Shown here: positions 29,163-40,730 of the stretch, piece after piece
Layout: the number at the start of each line of letters is the position of its first letter
How positions within the stretch are numbered: the stretch's first letter is position 1
Origin: Bacillus sp. SLBN-46
GTDB taxonomy: Bacteria > Bacillota > Bacilli > Bacillales > Cytobacillaceae
DNA: 64,000 nt
Reading direction: 5' to 3'
Assembly (NCBI RefSeq): GCF_031453555.1
Contig: NZ_JAVIZM010000001.1
Coordinates: 1,929,001-1,993,000, forward strand
The notes under the pieces: generated by a model
What the model saw: only the letters and a program-made list of their open reading frames with translations
What the model was told of the DNA's origin: nothing
Databases searched by the model: none
Made by a program: the position numbers and the translations under genes

Positions 29163-29242
29163 AAAGCACACGTGTTAGTAGTAATTTGTATTTTTTTGTG
29201 GAATTACAAAGCATTTTTTATGGTGTGGTCGGGGGGAGTTAA

Positions 29243-31417
29243 TTGGACAAAATACAGCAACACTTTATACGTATCCGAAAGCTGCTCGATATTACTTTTT
29301 TTCGCTTGCTTTTTTTCTTTGTATTAGGCTCTGTCCTTTTTTCAGCAATGTACAGTAATGTTAAGCCGGAAAAATTAGAATTAAGCTTATTTTCTGTTGC
29401 TGAAAAAACCATTCGTTCCCCTGGGACAGTAGAGGACAAGAAAAGTACTGAAAATAAACGCGAAGATGCACTTGACCAGGTACAAGATGTTTATACATTA
29501 AAAAAAGAATATACTCAAAATAGAGTGGATTTAATTACCTCCATTTTTCAATCAGCAATTGATGTAAATAACGAAATGAAAGAGGAATTAAAGAAGCTGA
29601 CTGAACAGGCAACAGAAGATACTCCTATTAAAGAAGAACCAAGTACGGAGGATAAAGTAACGAGATTAAAAGCAAAATTAACGTCTAGTGCTTCAAAGGA
29701 TCTCTCTACTCAAGTTCTAACTGCATTAGTACAAGCGAATAATGAGGATCTATCTATTGCAAGAGATATGACAGTGACAGCCATTAACAATGTAATGACT
29801 AAAAGAATCTCTGCAGATGAGGTAGAAAATGCAAAAAAGAGAGTGGAAGAGGAGTTAAAATATACAACACTTAGTGAAAACCTAAGAATAGCCTCGATTG
29901 AGCTTGGTAGGTATGCTATTATTCAAAATGAATTCTATGACCCAACAGCAACAGAAGAGCTGCGAAATCAAGCGGTTGAAAGTGTAGAACCTGTAAAGAT
30001 TTTACAAGGTCAGGTTATTGTTGAAGAAGGGGAATTAATTACGCAAGATATCTATCGTCAACTTAAGCTGGCAGGACTTTTAAGCACAGAAAAATCGTTT
30101 AAACCGTTTATCGGATTGATAGTGCTTGTCACCATTATTCTTTCTGCCATTTACTATTATTTTTATCAAATGAAATCGTTGCCTGAGAAAAGACAGACCT
30201 ACCTGCTGTTATTTGGAATTATCTTTATCCTCTCCATCTTTATTATGAAAATAATAAGTATGCTTCAAATATTTAATTTTGGAGGTATTGGCTATATATT
30301 TCCTGCTGCGATGGGGGGCATGCTAATAAAGATTCTAATTGACGAGAAGCTTGCGATTTTTATGTCCATTATTATGGCGATTTGCGGCAGTCTCCTTTTT
30401 AATGAGGGAATGGCAGGAACGCTAAACTTTTCTGAAGGCATTTACATTTTGTTTAGTGCTATTGCGGGGATTTTATTTTTAAGCAAAAAAAATCAACGTT
30501 CGAAAATTTTACAGGCAGGTACCTTTGCTGCTCTGATCAATCTTCTAACCATTTTGGCGTTAATGTTTCTACCCAATGGTCAGTATTCTGGGGTTGAATA
30601 TGGGAATTACTTCATTACAGCCCTTGTTTCAGGAATTGGTTCTGCGGTATTGACCATAGGATTATTACCTTTTTTTGAAGCTAGTTTTGGAATTTTATCA
30701 ACAATGAGGCTGATTGAACTTTCTAATCCCAATCATCCACTGCTCAGGAAAATCCTAATGGAAGCTCCTGGTACATATCATCACAGTGTGATGGTGGCCA
30801 ACTTAGCTGAATCGGCATGTGAAGCGATAGGAGCGAATGGGCTTTTAGCGAGAGTAGGAAGTTATTATCATGATATCGGTAAGACGAAAAGACCAAACTT
30901 TTTCATAGAAAATCAAATGCATTTAGAAAATCCTCATGACCGTCTACCGCCGGATAAAAGTGCAAATATTATTATTGCGCATGTCACTGATGGCTCTCAT
31001 ATACTCAGAAAACATCATATGCCAAAAGAAATTGTCGATATCGCAGAACAGCACCATGGAACAACCCTATTAAAATTCTTTTATCATAAGGCACTTCAAG
31101 ATGAGACAGCTATAAAGGAAGATGATTACCGTTATCCTGGTCCGAAGGCACAAACAAAAGAATCCGCCGTTGTAGGGATTGCAGATAGTGTAGAGGCCGC
31201 TGTTCGTTCATTGTCGAAACCTACGCCGGAATTAATAGAATCACTCGTTAAGAAAATTGTTGCAGACAGGCTTCAAGATGGTCAGTTAAATGAATGTGAT
31301 ATAACGTTAAAAGAGATTGAGACAGTCTCCCATACGTTATGTGAAACACTGAAAGGGATATTTCACTCAAGGATTGAATATCCAGAAATGACAAAGAAGA
31401 AGGTGAAAGAAGCATGA
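29243..31417 (+). CDS. pgpH: Cyclic-di-AMP phosphodiesterase PgpH (7TM-HD)
   Basis: 724-residue membrane enzyme hydrolysing c-di-AMP. An N-terminal membrane helix and a long extracytoplasmic domain (about residues 45-285) are followed by seven membrane helices and a cytoplasmic HD domain with [34 protein letters not shown] and IAEQHHG. Starts with TTG after CGGGGGGAG. Heads the pgpH-ybeY-dgkA-cdd-era string; ybeY overlaps its last bases. Matches B. subtilis yqfF. Confidence 0.95.
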   Translation: MDKIQQHFIRIRKLLDITFFRLLFFFVLGSVLFSAMYSNVKPEKLELSLFSVAEKTIRSPGTVEDKKSTENKREDALDQVQDVYTLKKEYTQNRVDLITSIFQSAIDVNNEMKEELKKLTEQATEDTPIKEEPSTEDKVTRLKAKLTSSASKDLSTQVLTALVQANNEDLSIARDMTVTAINNVMTKRISADEVENAKKRVEEELKYTTLSENLRIASIELGRYAIIQNEFYDPTATEELRNQAVESVEPVKILQGQVIVEEGELITQDIYRQLKLAGLLSTEKSFKPFIGLIVLVTIILSAIYYYFYQMKSLPEKRQTYLLLFGIIFILSIFIMKIISMLQIFNFGGIGYIFPAAMGGMLIKILIDEKLAIFMSIIMAICGSLLFNEGMAGTLNFSEGIYILFSAIAGILFLSKKNQRSKILQAGTFAALINLLTILALMFLPNGQYSGVEYGNYFITALVSGIGSAVLTIGLLPFFEASFGILSTMRLIELSNPNHPLLRKILMEAPGTYHHSVMVANLAESACEAIGANGLLARVGSYYHDIGKTKRPNFFIENQMHLENPHDRLPPDKSANIIIAHVTDGSHILRKHHMPKEIVDIAEQHHGTTLLKFFYHKALQDETAIKEDDYRYPGPKAQTKESAVVGIADSVEAAVRSLSKPTPELIESLVKKIVADRLQDGQLNECDITLKEIETVSHTLCETLKGIFHSRIEYPEMTKKKVKEA

Positions 31418-31884
31418 CTTTACTAATTGATTGTGCTGACGAGACGAATGAATTATCTGAAGAACAAATGCTTGATGTGGAAAGGATTTTAGCGTTTGCC
31501 GCTAAGAAACTAAATGTTGAAGAACATAGTGAAGTGTCTGTAACATACGTTACAAATGAAAGAATTCATGAAATAAACCGAGAGTATCGTGATAAGGACA
31601 CTCCAACAGACGTTATTTCTTTTGCTATGGAAGAACTAGGTGAAGGTGAAGTGGAGCTAAAGGGTGTGGATATGCCTCGAGTCTTAGGAGATATCATCAT
31701 CTCTGTCCCTAAAACAAGGGAACAGGCGGAAGAGTATGGTCATTCCTTTCAAAGAGAGTTAGGTTTTTTAGCGATACATGGATTTTTGCATCTCTTAGGA
31801 TATGATCATATGACTGAAGAGGAAGAAAAAGAAATGTTTACATTGCAAAAGGAAATTTTTAACGAGTATGGACTTACAAGATAA
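31414..31884 (+). CDS. ybeY: Endoribonuclease/rRNA maturation factor YbeY
   Basis: 156-residue metalloprotein for 16S rRNA 3' end maturation and ribosome quality control. The zinc site H-x3-H-x5-H is intact as [11 protein letters not shown] near the C-terminus, and [17 protein letters not shown] is the conserved central block. Its ATG overlaps the pgpH stop and its own end overlaps dgkA by 17 bases, so translation is coupled through all three genes. Confidence 0.96.
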   Translation: MTLLIDCADETNELSEEQMLDVERILAFAAKKLNVEEHSEVSVTYVTNERIHEINREYRDKDTPTDVISFAMEELGEGEVELKGVDMPRVLGDIIISVPKTREQAEEYGHSFQRELGFLAIHGFLHLLGYDHMTEEEEKEMFTLQKEIFNEYGLTR

Positions 31885-32251
31885 AAGAAAGCCACAACCA
31901 CTGCTGGGGTCATTTTCATATGCTGTTACAGGGATCCTTACCGCGCTTCATTCAGAGAGGAATATGAGGATTCATTTGATCAGCTCGATAGTGGTCTTTC
32001 TCTTGTCCATCTTCTTTTCAATAACAAGAATGGAATGGATAGTCATCCTTTTCGCTATTGGCGGTATGTTCTCCTTAGAGTTAATAAATACTGCTATTGA
32101 AAGGGTGGTGGATCTCGTAACGAAGGAATACCACCCTCTCGCAAAACAAGCAAAGGATATAGCGGCAGGGGCTGTATTCCTTTATGCGGTTCTTTCAGTG
32201 ATCGTTGGAAGTATCATTTTTATTCCATACATATTTAAGCTATTCAAGTAG
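31868..32251 (+). CDS. dgkA: Diacylglycerol/undecaprenol kinase DgkA
   Basis: 127-residue integral membrane lipid kinase with three membrane helices. The signature [14 protein letters not shown], with the catalytic Glu and Asn-Thr-Ala-Ile-Glu block, is present, and [10 protein letters not shown] near the N-terminus is family-typical. Gram-positive members phosphorylate undecaprenol rather than diacylglycerol, recycling the cell-wall lipid carrier. Overlaps ybeY. Confidence 0.94.
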   Translation: MDLQDKRKPQPLLGSFSYAVTGILTALHSERNMRIHLISSIVVFLLSIFFSITRMEWIVILFAIGGMFSLELINTAIERVVDLVTKEYHPLAKQAKDIAAGAVFLYAVLSVIVGSIIFIPYIFKLFK

Positions 32252-32414
32252 GTATTTATTAAACATTTTAAATGTATTTGAAATGGTGCAGGGAATTCGG
32301 TAAAATGAATTACCAACTTTCATTACTAGACAAGTTGAGTTATGAGAAAATTCTAATTTTTAAAAATTTTATATTACTTTTTCGCTACAAGTAATGATTT
32401 TCTCTCGTTTTTAA

Positions 32415-33774
<1,360 letters not shown>

Positions 33775-33934
33775 GACAATAACCCTAACTAAAATATTAC
33801 GATATAGATCAAATTATGCATGGACAACATTAACAATTTTTTCGTCTTATGATTTTTGCGCAGGCAGGCTATGATAAATGTAAGGTTTGGGATTGAATTA
33901 AAGCTAGTCTAAATATTGAAAGGTGGGGTTTTCG

Positions 33935-34078
33935 ATGATGGATTTTACGTGGAAAGTATTCCTCCAAACAGGTAATATTGACACATATCTTCTCTTCAAA
34001 GAGCTTGAGAAGGAAAACCAAGAAATACCCGGAAATCTGAATGAAGAGCTAGCACAAATCGATTTTCCCGTTTCATAA
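33935..34078 (+). CDS. yqzL: YqzL family small protein
   Basis: 47-residue protein starting MMDFTWKVFLQTGNIDTYLL and continuing FKELEKENQEIPGNL, matching the conserved YqzL family found between era and recO in Bacillus. AAAGGTGGGG lies 6 bases before ATG 33935 (9 before the adjacent ATG 33938, an equally possible start). No membrane segment. Function unknown. Confidence 0.88.
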   Translation: MMDFTWKVFLQTGNIDTYLLFKELEKENQEIPGNLNEELAQIDFPVS

Positions 34079-34112
34079 GTTTGTCTTCGTACTACTTTAG
34101 AAGGTGAAATTT

Positions 34113-34865
34113 ATGCTTCAAAAGTGTGAAGGCATCGTCATTAGAACGACAGATTATGGTGAAACCAATAAAATAATAACAATATTTACAAGGGAGTGGG
34201 GGAAGATAGGTGTTATGGCGAGAGGCGCTAAAAAGCCCAACAGCCGCCTTTCTTCCGTTACCCAGCTTTTTACACATGGTTATTTTTTGGTACAAAGAGG
34301 TTCTGGATTAGGCAGTCTCCAACAGGGGGAGATTGCTACTTCCTTAAGGTCAATTGGTGAAGATATATTCTTAACTGCGTATGCGAGTTATATTGTTGAA
34401 TTAACTGATAAATGCACCGACGAAAAAAAACCAAACCCTTTTCATTTTGAATTGCTTCTCCAAACATTGAACTACATGAACGAAGGCTATGAACCTGATA
34501 TTCTGATGAATATCTATGAAATGAAAATGTTAAATGTAATGGGCTTATATCCAGTCTTGAATCAATGTTCCGTTTGCGGCAGTACAGACGGACATTTTTC
34601 TTTTTCCATTCGGGAAGGCGGCTTTATTTGTCACAGATGTTTAGAAAAAGATCGATACCATTATAAATTATCACCAGCTACAGTTAAATTATTAAGGCTA
34701 TTTTATTATTTTGATCTTTCTAGACTAGGAAATATATCTGTTAAAGCAGAAACGAAGGCCGAACTAAAAAATGTGATTGACGCATATTATGAAGAGTACT
34801 CGGGACTGCACTTAAAAACAAAGAAATTTCTTAACTCCATGGATCAATTTCGTAATCTCTTATGA
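34113..34865 (+). CDS. recO: DNA repair protein RecO
   Basis: 250-residue recombination mediator of the RecFOR pathway that loads RecA on SSB-coated DNA. The N-terminal OB fold starts [17 protein letters not shown] and the zinc-binding part has [13 protein letters not shown] and ICHRC. ATG 34113 follows GAAGGTG; a GTG at 34104 is part of that ribosome binding site. Confidence 0.95.
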   Translation: MLQKCEGIVIRTTDYGETNKIITIFTREWGKIGVMARGAKKPNSRLSSVTQLFTHGYFLVQRGSGLGSLQQGEIATSLRSIGEDIFLTAYASYIVELTDKCTDEKKPNPFHFELLLQTLNYMNEGYEPDILMNIYEMKMLNVMGLYPVLNQCSVCGSTDGHFSFSIREGGFICHRCLEKDRYHYKLSPATVKLLRLFYYFDLSRLGNISVKAETKAELKNVIDAYYEEYSGLHLKTKKFLNSMDQFRNLL

Positions 34866-34873
34866 TAGCTATG

Positions 34874-34902
34874 TTGACAATAGCAGAAGTTTTGGTTAAT
34901 AT
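34874..34902 (+). promoter_or_regulatory. SigA promoter of the glyQS T-box transcript
   Basis: TTGACA (34874-34879), 17-base spacer, TAATAT (34897-34902). This places the transcript start near 34909, at the 5' edge of the T-box leader. Confidence 0.78.
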
Positions 34903-34908
34903 TTTGGA

Positions 34909-35137
34909 TAATAAAATATTTGCATTGACGGAAAAGAGTAATTAGATTTCTCTCTATAAAAGCGAACCTAGGATGGTGAGAGCTAGGGTATAGGGCACTA
35001 ATGAAGGCGTTCCTGAGCAATTTGGTGTTGATTAGGCACATTTAAGGAGGCTGCTATTACAAGCAGCAAATAGGGTGGAACCGCGGGTAACTCTCGTCCC
35101 TATGCTATTAAGCATAGGGGTGGGAGTTTTTTTATTT
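34909..35137 (+). ncRNA. T-box riboswitch leader (tRNA-Gly sensing)
   Basis: The leader in front of glyQS contains the T-box core AGGGTGGAACCGCG (35072-35085), a stem III hairpin (GCTGC / GCAGC, 35051-35067), a stem I with the GGTGAGAGC distal element (34975-34983), and a GGC triplet at 35006-35008 that is the likely specifier for glycine. The T-box is followed by a terminator stem (35089-35130) with a T-run. Uncharged tRNA-Gly would stabilise the antiterminator and allow glyQS transcription. Confidence 0.93.
35089..35136 (+). terminator. T-box regulated terminator
   Basis: ACTCTCGTCCCTATGCT pairs with AGCATAGGGGTGGGAGT, then seven or more T. The alternative antiterminator uses the T-box bases just upstream. 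Confidence 0.9.
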
Positions 35138-35204
35138 GCTTAAATAGGCTCCCCTGTTTTAAAGGCATTAAAGCTAGATATTTTTTAGAAAAGGAGCAAT
35201 AAAA

Positions 35205-36590
35205 ATGAGTAATGTAACGATGGAGCAAATTGTTGCACATGCAAAGCACAGAGGATTTATTTTTCCGGGGTCAGAGATTTATGGTGGCCTTGCAAACACA
35301 TGGGATTACGGTCCATTAGGTGTTGAGTTCAAAAACAATATCAAACAGGCATGGTGGAAGAAGTTTGTTCAGGAGTCCCCTTACAATGTGGGCTTGGACG
35401 CGAGTATTCTGATGAATCCAAGAACATGGGAAGCGTCTGGACACATTGGAAACTTTAATGATCCAATGATTGATTGTAAAAACTGTAAAGCGCGCCACCG
35501 CGCAGATAAATTAATAGAAAATGCTCTTGATGAAAAAGGTATTGAAATGGTTGTTGATGGCTTACCGTTTGAGAAGATGGAAGAGCTTGTCAAAGAGCAT
35601 AATATAGCATGTCCGGATTGTGGAAGTCATGATTTCACAGGAATCCGACAGTTTAATCTTATGTTTAAAACCTTCCAAGGGGTTACTGAGTCAAGCACCA
35701 ATGAGATTTTCCTTCGACCTGAAACAGCTCAAGGGATTTTTGTAAACTTTAAAAATGTACAACGTACAATGAGAAAGAAATTACCATTTGGTATTGCTCA
35801 AATTGGAAAAAGCTTCCGCAACGAAATTACACCAGGTAATTTTACCTTCCGTACACGTGAGTTCGAACAAATGGAGCTTGAATTTTTCTGTAAACCAGGA
35901 GAAGAGCTTACATGGTTTGATTATTGGAAGAATTTCGCTGAAGGCTGGTTAGATTCTTTAGGTCTTACAAAAGAAAATTTAAGACTGCGTGACCATTCTG
36001 AAGATGAACTTTCTCACTATAGTAATGCAACAACAGATTTTGAATATAAGTTTCCATTTGGCTGGGGTGAGCTTTGGGGTGTTGCTTCAAGAACAGATTA
36101 TGATTTGAAGCAGCATATGGAATTTTCAGGTGAGGATTTCCATTACCTTGATCCGGAAACGAATGAAAAGTATATTCCTTACTGTATCGAACCATCACTC
36201 GGTGCGGATCGCGTTACATTGGCATTTTTAATTGATGCATATGAAGAAGAAGAGCTTGAAGATGGTACTTCTAGAACAGTTATGCATTTTCATCCTGCAC
36301 TAGCACCGTTTAAGGCAGCCATTCTTCCGTTATCCAAGAAGTTATCTGATGAGGCAAAGGAAGTTTTTGCTACATTATCTAAATATTTTACTGTTGATTA
36401 TGACGAGGCTGGTTCTATCGGTAAACGTTACCGCCGCCATGATGAAATCGGAACACCGTTCTGTATTACCTATGATTTTGACTCAAAAGAAGATCAAATG
36501 GTAACAGTCAGAGACCGTGATACCATGGAGCAAACAAGAATCCCAATCGCGGACTTAGTTAGCTTCCTTCAAGAAAAAATGGTATTTTAA
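35205..36590 (+). CDS. glyQS: Glycyl-tRNA synthetase (class II, alpha2 type)
   Basis: 461-residue synthetase of the single-chain dimeric type used by Bacillus. Motif 2 is visible as [25 protein letters not shown], in part, and motif 3 in [14 protein letters not shown]; a zinc-like [13 protein letters not shown] insertion and CPDCGSHDF follow the N-terminal catalytic block. Regulated by the T-box upstream. The start is preceded by AAGGAG. Some databases call this form GlyS. Confidence 0.96.
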   Translation: MSNVTMEQIVAHAKHRGFIFPGSEIYGGLANTWDYGPLGVEFKNNIKQAWWKKFVQESPYNVGLDASILMNPRTWEASGHIGNFNDPMIDCKNCKARHRADKLIENALDEKGIEMVVDGLPFEKMEELVKEHNIACPDCGSHDFTGIRQFNLMFKTFQGVTESSTNEIFLRPETAQGIFVNFKNVQRTMRKKLPFGIAQIGKSFRNEITPGNFTFRTREFEQMELEFFCKPGEELTWFDYWKNFAEGWLDSLGLTKENLRLRDHSEDELSHYSNATTDFEYKFPFGWGELWGVASRTDYDLKQHMEFSGEDFHYLDPETNEKYIPYCIEPSLGADRVTLAFLIDAYEEEELEDGTSRTVMHFHPALAPFKAAILPLSKKLSDEAKEVFATLSKYFTVDYDEAGSIGKRYRRHDEIGTPFCITYDFDSKEDQMVTVRDRDTMEQTRIPIADLVSFLQEKMVF

Positions 36591-36602
36591 TTTGCAATAA
36601 TT

Positions 36603-36629
36603 AAAGGTGTGGGAAACCACACCTTTTTG
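36603..36629 (+). terminator. Terminator after glyQS
   Basis: AAAGGTGTGG-GAAA-CCACACCTTTTT. Confidence 0.9.
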
Positions 36630-36736
36630 TCATGAAAGGGATGCTTCCGCCTTTAAGATAATTAGTATATAATATTTCTATTAAAGTATAACGTTATCAT
36701 AGGAATAGGGTTCATTAGGAACCCGTACTAAGGGTG

Positions 36737-37366
36737 GTGAGGACAATCGAACTGACAAAACGCCAGGAACATATTCTACAAATAGTAAAGGAAAATGGGC
36801 CGATAACAGGGGAGCATATCGCGGATCAATTAAGTTTGACCAGAGCAACCTTAAGACCTGATCTTGCCATACTAACGATGGCTGGTTTCCTTGATGCCAG
36901 ACCACGTGTGGGATATTTTTATACGGGAAAATCAGGAGCCCAATTATTAACAGAAAACCTTCAAAAGATCTATGTGAAGGATTACCAATCCATTCCTGTT
37001 GTAGTGAATGAGAATGTTTCGGTCTACGACGCTATATGTACAATGTTTCTTGAAGATGTGGGAACATTATTTGTAGTTGATCAAAGCACTCTTTTAGTTG
37101 GTGTTCTTTCTAGAAAGGACTTGCTAAGAGCGAGTATCGGGAAGCAGGAACTTACAAGTATACCTGTAAATATTATTATGACCAGGATGCCTAATATTAC
37201 AATGTGTGAGCGGGAAGATCTACTGATTGATATTGCCAAGAAATTAATTGAAAAACAAATCGATGCTCTTCCGGTGGTGAAGAGATCTGAAAAAGGTTTT
37301 GAAGTAATTGGCAGAATAACGAAAACGAATATAACCAAAGCTTTTGTTGCTTTAGGAGATGAATAA
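36737..37366 (+). CDS. ccpN: Transcriptional repressor CcpN
   Basis: 209-residue repressor of gluconeogenic genes (gapB, pckA) during growth on glucose. An N-terminal winged helix (RQEHILQIVKENGPITGEHIA, then LTRATLRPDLAILTM) is followed by tandem CBS domains that sense adenine nucleotides. The GTG at 36737 gives a start that lines up with the known family N-terminus (RTIELTKRQ); the adjacent GTG at 36734 is the alternative. Lies directly before ppsR as in B. subtilis. Confidence 0.93.
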   Translation: MRTIELTKRQEHILQIVKENGPITGEHIADQLSLTRATLRPDLAILTMAGFLDARPRVGYFYTGKSGAQLLTENLQKIYVKDYQSIPVVVNENVSVYDAICTMFLEDVGTLFVVDQSTLLVGVLSRKDLLRASIGKQELTSIPVNIIMTRMPNITMCEREDLLIDIAKKLIEKQIDALPVVKRSEKGFEVIGRITKTNITKAFVALGDE

Positions 37367-37403
37367 GGTTAGATAACTTGAATAGAGGAGCTGTTGGGGG
37401 AGA

Positions 37404-38213
37404 ATGAGTTTACCAATTATTTATGTAGTGTCTGATTCGGTTGGAGAAACAGCAGAATTAGTGACCAAAGCGGCAATAACCCAATTTAATGGTTCTGGTA
37501 TGACATTAAAAAGATTTCCCTACGTGGAAGACAGGGAACATATTGATGAAGTCCTCTCACTTGTTTCTCTTGATAAGGGAATGATTGCCTTTACACTAGT
37601 TAAACCGGACATGCGTACATATATGCAGGAACGTGCGGAAAAGGAAGGAATCATTGCTGTAGATCTTATTGGGCCGATTATGGATCAAATTCAACTTTAC
37701 AGCGGAAAAACTCCATTATGTGAGCCTGGACTTGTCAGAAAGTTGGACGAGGATTATTTTAAAAAAATTGAGGCGATTGAATTCGCCGTTAAATATGATG
37801 ATGGCCGAGATCCAAGAGGTATCTTAAAGGCTGATATAGTATTAATTGGTGTTTCTAGAACCTCTAAAACTCCACTATCTCAGTACTTGGCCCACAAACG
37901 CTTAAAAGTGGCAAATGTTCCACTTGTACCTGAGGTCGACCCGCCAGAAGAACTTTTTAAGGTTCCTATTGAAAAATGCTTTGGTCTAAAGATTAGCCCT
38001 GAAAAGTTAAATAATATTAGACGTGAACGATTACGGTCCCTAGGATTAAATGACCAGGCTAGTTATGCGAATATTGAACGGATAAAAGAAGAATTAACCT
38101 TTTTTGAAAAATTAGTTTCAAGAATTAACTGCCCTGTTATTGATGTGACCAATAAAGCTGTTGAGGAAACAGCGAATGTTATTTTAAATTATATTCAAAA
38201 AGGTAGACCGTAA
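37404..38213 (+). CDS. ppsR: Pyruvate, phosphate dikinase regulatory protein (PPDK kinase/phosphorylase)
   Basis: 269-residue DUF299 protein that phosphorylates and dephosphorylates PPDK or PEP synthase. The C-terminal P-loop ADP-binding motif [15 protein letters not shown] is present, and the N-terminus [17 protein letters not shown] is typical. Cotranscribed with ccpN, so both act on the pyruvate-PEP node. Corresponds to B. subtilis yqfL; the gene is renamed here by family. Confidence 0.93.
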   Translation: MSLPIIYVVSDSVGETAELVTKAAITQFNGSGMTLKRFPYVEDREHIDEVLSLVSLDKGMIAFTLVKPDMRTYMQERAEKEGIIAVDLIGPIMDQIQLYSGKTPLCEPGLVRKLDEDYFKKIEAIEFAVKYDDGRDPRGILKADIVLIGVSRTSKTPLSQYLAHKRLKVANVPLVPEVDPPEELFKVPIEKCFGLKISPEKLNNIRRERLRSLGLNDQASYANIERIKEELTFFEKLVSRINCPVIDVTNKAVEETANVILNYIQKGRP

Positions 38214-38244
38214 GCACATAATCAATTGATTATGTGCTTTTTTA
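38214..38244 (+). terminator. Terminator after ppsR (perfect palindrome)
   Basis: A 24-bp perfect palindrome (38214-38237), arms GCACATAATCAA / TTGATTATGTGC, followed by seven T. Confidence 0.9.
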
Positions 38245-38286
38245 TGAAAAAAACTAAAAAAATAATACAAAATAATTATGGTAAAA

Positions 38287-38301
38287 TGATAATGATTGTA
38301 C
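38287..38301. promoter_or_regulatory. Weak Fur/Zur-family-like box
   Basis: TGATAAT-G-ATTGTAC matches 11 of 14 informative positions of the 7-1-7 Fur box TGATAAT-N-ATTATCA and touches a TATAAT (38302-38307). The left half is perfect, the right half poor. Low confidence. Confidence 0.25.
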
Positions 38302-38443
38302 TATAATAAAAAATTGTGATAAAAATATATCTTTTTAGGTTTAGAGTTGCTTGTGAACGAATAAACTATTTATTGTTAGATGTCAAGGCAACCCCCTAAA
38401 AAAAATTCGACATAAATCCTTTTTGTAAAAGTTATCACTTTAA

Positions 38444-38472
38444 GAAGGAATATGCGGAGTGATGTAGAATTA
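38444..38472 (+). promoter_or_regulatory. SigH-like promoter upstream of the yqxD relic
   Basis: GAAGGAATA (38444-38452), 11-base spacer, GTAGAATTA (38464-38472), which fits RNAGGAWWW-N11-12-RNNGAATWW. B. subtilis has SigH promoters in the sigA operon. Confidence 0.65.
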
Positions 38473-38478
38473 ATACTT

Positions 38479-38782
38479 ATGCAAAAAGCATTCCACTATT
38501 TATGTGGATGCAGATTCATGCCTGGTTAAAGAGGAAATTGTCGATTTATCCGTCAATTTTATTGGTTGCTTCCTACAATCACCATGTCACGAACCATTCT
38601 ACATAGGCAAACTGGAAATAGGTTGATGTTGGAAAGGAAGCTGCTGACTTGTTCATTATGAACCATACGGCAAAAGAGACATTACCATCACTCAGGATAT
38701 TGGACTTGCATAACCTTACTTTTAAAGGGTGTTCAAATTTTTATCTCCAAAGGGAGTGTTATTTAAGGAGAATGCAATATAA
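38479..38782 (+). pseudogene. yqxD: Decayed yqxD/YaiI (DUF188) gene
   Basis: The DNA between ppsR and dnaG still encodes recognisable pieces of the YaiI/YqxD family in different frames. From 38495 it reads TIYVDADSC then VKEEIV; from 38568, shifted by one base, ASYNHH; from 38637 in the same shifted frame EAADLFIMNHT; from 38678, back in the first frame, DITITQDIGLA, stopped by TAA at 38711; then VFKFLSPKG from 38729, ending in TAA at 38780. These are the family's conserved metal-binding VDADSCPVK, ASY.H, EAAD..I.N, DI.VTQDIGLA and LSPRG blocks, in order. At least two frameshifts plus internal stops make it non-functional. In B. subtilis yqxD occupies this same place. Confidence 0.9.
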
Positions 38783-38821
38783 AGTTTTACGGCAGAATTA
38801 ACAAAAATTTTGTCGAAATTT

Positions 38822-38851
38822 GCAGGAATTTAAAGATTGCCTGCCGAATAC
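38822..38851 (+). promoter_or_regulatory. SigH-like promoter of dnaG-sigA
   Basis: GCAGGAATT (38822-38830), 12-base spacer, GCCGAATAC (38843-38851), a close SigH match 27 bases before dnaG. It would raise dnaG-sigA at the onset of sporulation. A weaker SigA candidate (TTGCCT-N16-TATAAA) overlaps. Confidence 0.7.
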
Positions 38852-38877
38852 CTGTTAGTATAAATGGAGATGTTCAC

Positions 38878-40689
38878 ATGGCAGACCGTATTGCCGAAGA
38901 AAAGATTGATCAAGTTCGTCAAGCTGTTGATATTGTCGAAATAATCAGCGATTATGTTCAACTGAAAAAGCAGGGGCGAAATTACTTCGGACTATGTCCT
39001 TTCCATGGTGAAAGCACCCCTTCATTTTCAGTATCGCCTGATAAACAAATTTACCATTGTTTTGGATGTGGAGCAGGTGGGAATGTTTTTTCTTTCTTAA
39101 TGGAACTTGAAGGTATGTCGTTCCAGGAAGCAGCCATTAAACTAGCTGCGAGAGTTAATATTGATCTCGATATTAAAATGTCTTCGGTTTCTGGAGAGAA
39201 GAAGGTTTCCAAAGAATTTCAATCTATGCTCGATGCCCATGAGTTATTAAGGAAATTTTACCATCACTTACTAGTAAATACAAAGGAAGGTCAGCACGCA
39301 TTAGAGTATTTATTAGATAGAGGTTTTTCAAGGGAATCAATTGATAAGTTTCAAATAGGGTATTCATTAAATTCATGGGATTTTGTTTATAAGTTCTTAT
39401 CTAAAAGGGATTTTTCGCCTGAATGGATGGAAAAAGCCGGACTAATTATCCAGCGGGAAAGAGACGGGACATATTTTGATCGATTTAGAGATCGAATCAT
39501 GTTTCCAATTTCCGACCGAAATGGTAATACGATTGCATTTTCAGGGAGATCACTTGGGGCCGATGAGCCCAAATATTTAAATAGTCCCGAAACCGCAATC
39601 TTTAATAAAAGTAAAATTCTATATAATTATCATTTAGCTAAACCAAGTATAAAAAAATTGCAACATGCTGTTTTGTTTGAGGGATTTGCCGATTGTATTG
39701 CAGCAGATCGATCTGGTGTAGAGAATGGTATTGCCACAATGGGGACTTCTTTGACTGATGAACATATAGCACTATTACGTCAAAGTGTTCAATCCATAAC
39801 AATTTGCTATGATTCTGATAAGCCTGGGATTGAAGCTGCCTATCGAGCAGGTAGTCACTTAAATGATGCGGGTTTCCAAATCAAGGTGGCTATGATGCCA
39901 GATGGAATGGATCCTGATGAATATATAAAAAAAAATGGCTCTGAAAAATTTCGCAATGAAGTAATTGGTGCAAGCTCAACCTGGATGGGTTTTAAATTTC
40001 TTTACTTTAGAAGAGGAAAAAATCTTCAAATTGAAGGAGATCGGCTTGCGTATATCGAACAAATAATTAAAGAAATCAGCAAATTAAATAAGGCTGTTGA
40101 AAGAGATCATTACTTAAGACAGCTCGCTGGTGAATTTTCACTTTCGTTGGATGCTTTAAAACAGCAGCAAAAACAAATCTTCTTCGAAGAAAAAAGAAAA
40201 TCCAACGGAAAGACTGAATCAAGTAATAAACCACCACTGAAAATTGTTAAGCAGGTGAACGAGTTAAAACCCGCACATTATACTGCTGAGAGGCGTTTAA
40301 TTGCGCATATGCTAAAAAATCGTGATGTTGCTTACAAGGTTCAGGATTTATTACAGCAAAACACGTTTAATATGGATGAACATCAGGCAATAATAACATA
40401 TCTGTTAGGATTTTATGAAGATCACTTAGAACCTGATTCTAGTGCGTTTTTAACCTATATTCAAGATGAAAATCTTAGAAGAATGGTTGCAAATATTGAA
40501 ATGATGTCCATTAATGATGAATTAAGTGACCAAGAATTAACTGATTATATCAAACAGGTGTTGAATTATCAAAAAATGCTAAAGATAAAAGAAAAAGAAG
40601 TGGAACAAAAAGAAGCAGAGCGACAGGGTGAATTTAGTAGAGCTGCTGCAATTGGTATTGAAATTATTCAATTGCGTAAATCGTTATAG
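38878..40689 (+). CDS. dnaG: DNA primase
   Basis: 603-residue primase synthesising RNA primers at the replication fork. Order: CHC2 zinc finger ([13 protein letters not shown], then [12 protein letters not shown], about residues 40-66), the DnaG catalytic core with TOPRIM ([16 protein letters not shown] near residue 265, [13 protein letters not shown]) and a C-terminal helical DnaB-binding domain from about residue 440. GGAGATG precedes ATG 38878. Followed by sigA after 41 bases. Confidence 0.97.
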   Translation: MADRIAEEKIDQVRQAVDIVEIISDYVQLKKQGRNYFGLCPFHGESTPSFSVSPDKQIYHCFGCGAGGNVFSFLMELEGMSFQEAAIKLAARVNIDLDIKMSSVSGEKKVSKEFQSMLDAHELLRKFYHHLLVNTKEGQHALEYLLDRGFSRESIDKFQIGYSLNSWDFVYKFLSKRDFSPEWMEKAGLIIQRERDGTYFDRFRDRIMFPISDRNGNTIAFSGRSLGADEPKYLNSPETAIFNKSKILYNYHLAKPSIKKLQHAVLFEGFADCIAADRSGVENGIATMGTSLTDEHIALLRQSVQSITICYDSDKPGIEAAYRAGSHLNDAGFQIKVAMMPDGMDPDEYIKKNGSEKFRNEVIGASSTWMGFKFLYFRRGKNLQIEGDRLAYIEQIIKEISKLNKAVERDHYLRQLAGEFSLSLDALKQQQKQIFFEEKRKSNGKTESSNKPPLKIVKQVNELKPAHYTAERRLIAHMLKNRDVAYKVQDLLQQNTFNMDEHQAIITYLLGFYEDHLEPDSSAFLTYIQDENLRRMVANIEMMSINDELSDQELTDYIKQVLNYQKMLKIKEKEVEQKEAERQGEFSRAAAIGIEIIQLRKSL

Positions 40690-40730
40690 ATTCCATTTTA
40701 GTGTCTTTGATTCTGGAAGGAGGAGGACAT

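Noticed and set aside
29127..29327. Open frame of 66 codons between phoH and pgpH
   Set aside because: It has no ribosome binding site, overlaps the start of pgpH in another frame and crosses the promoter region.
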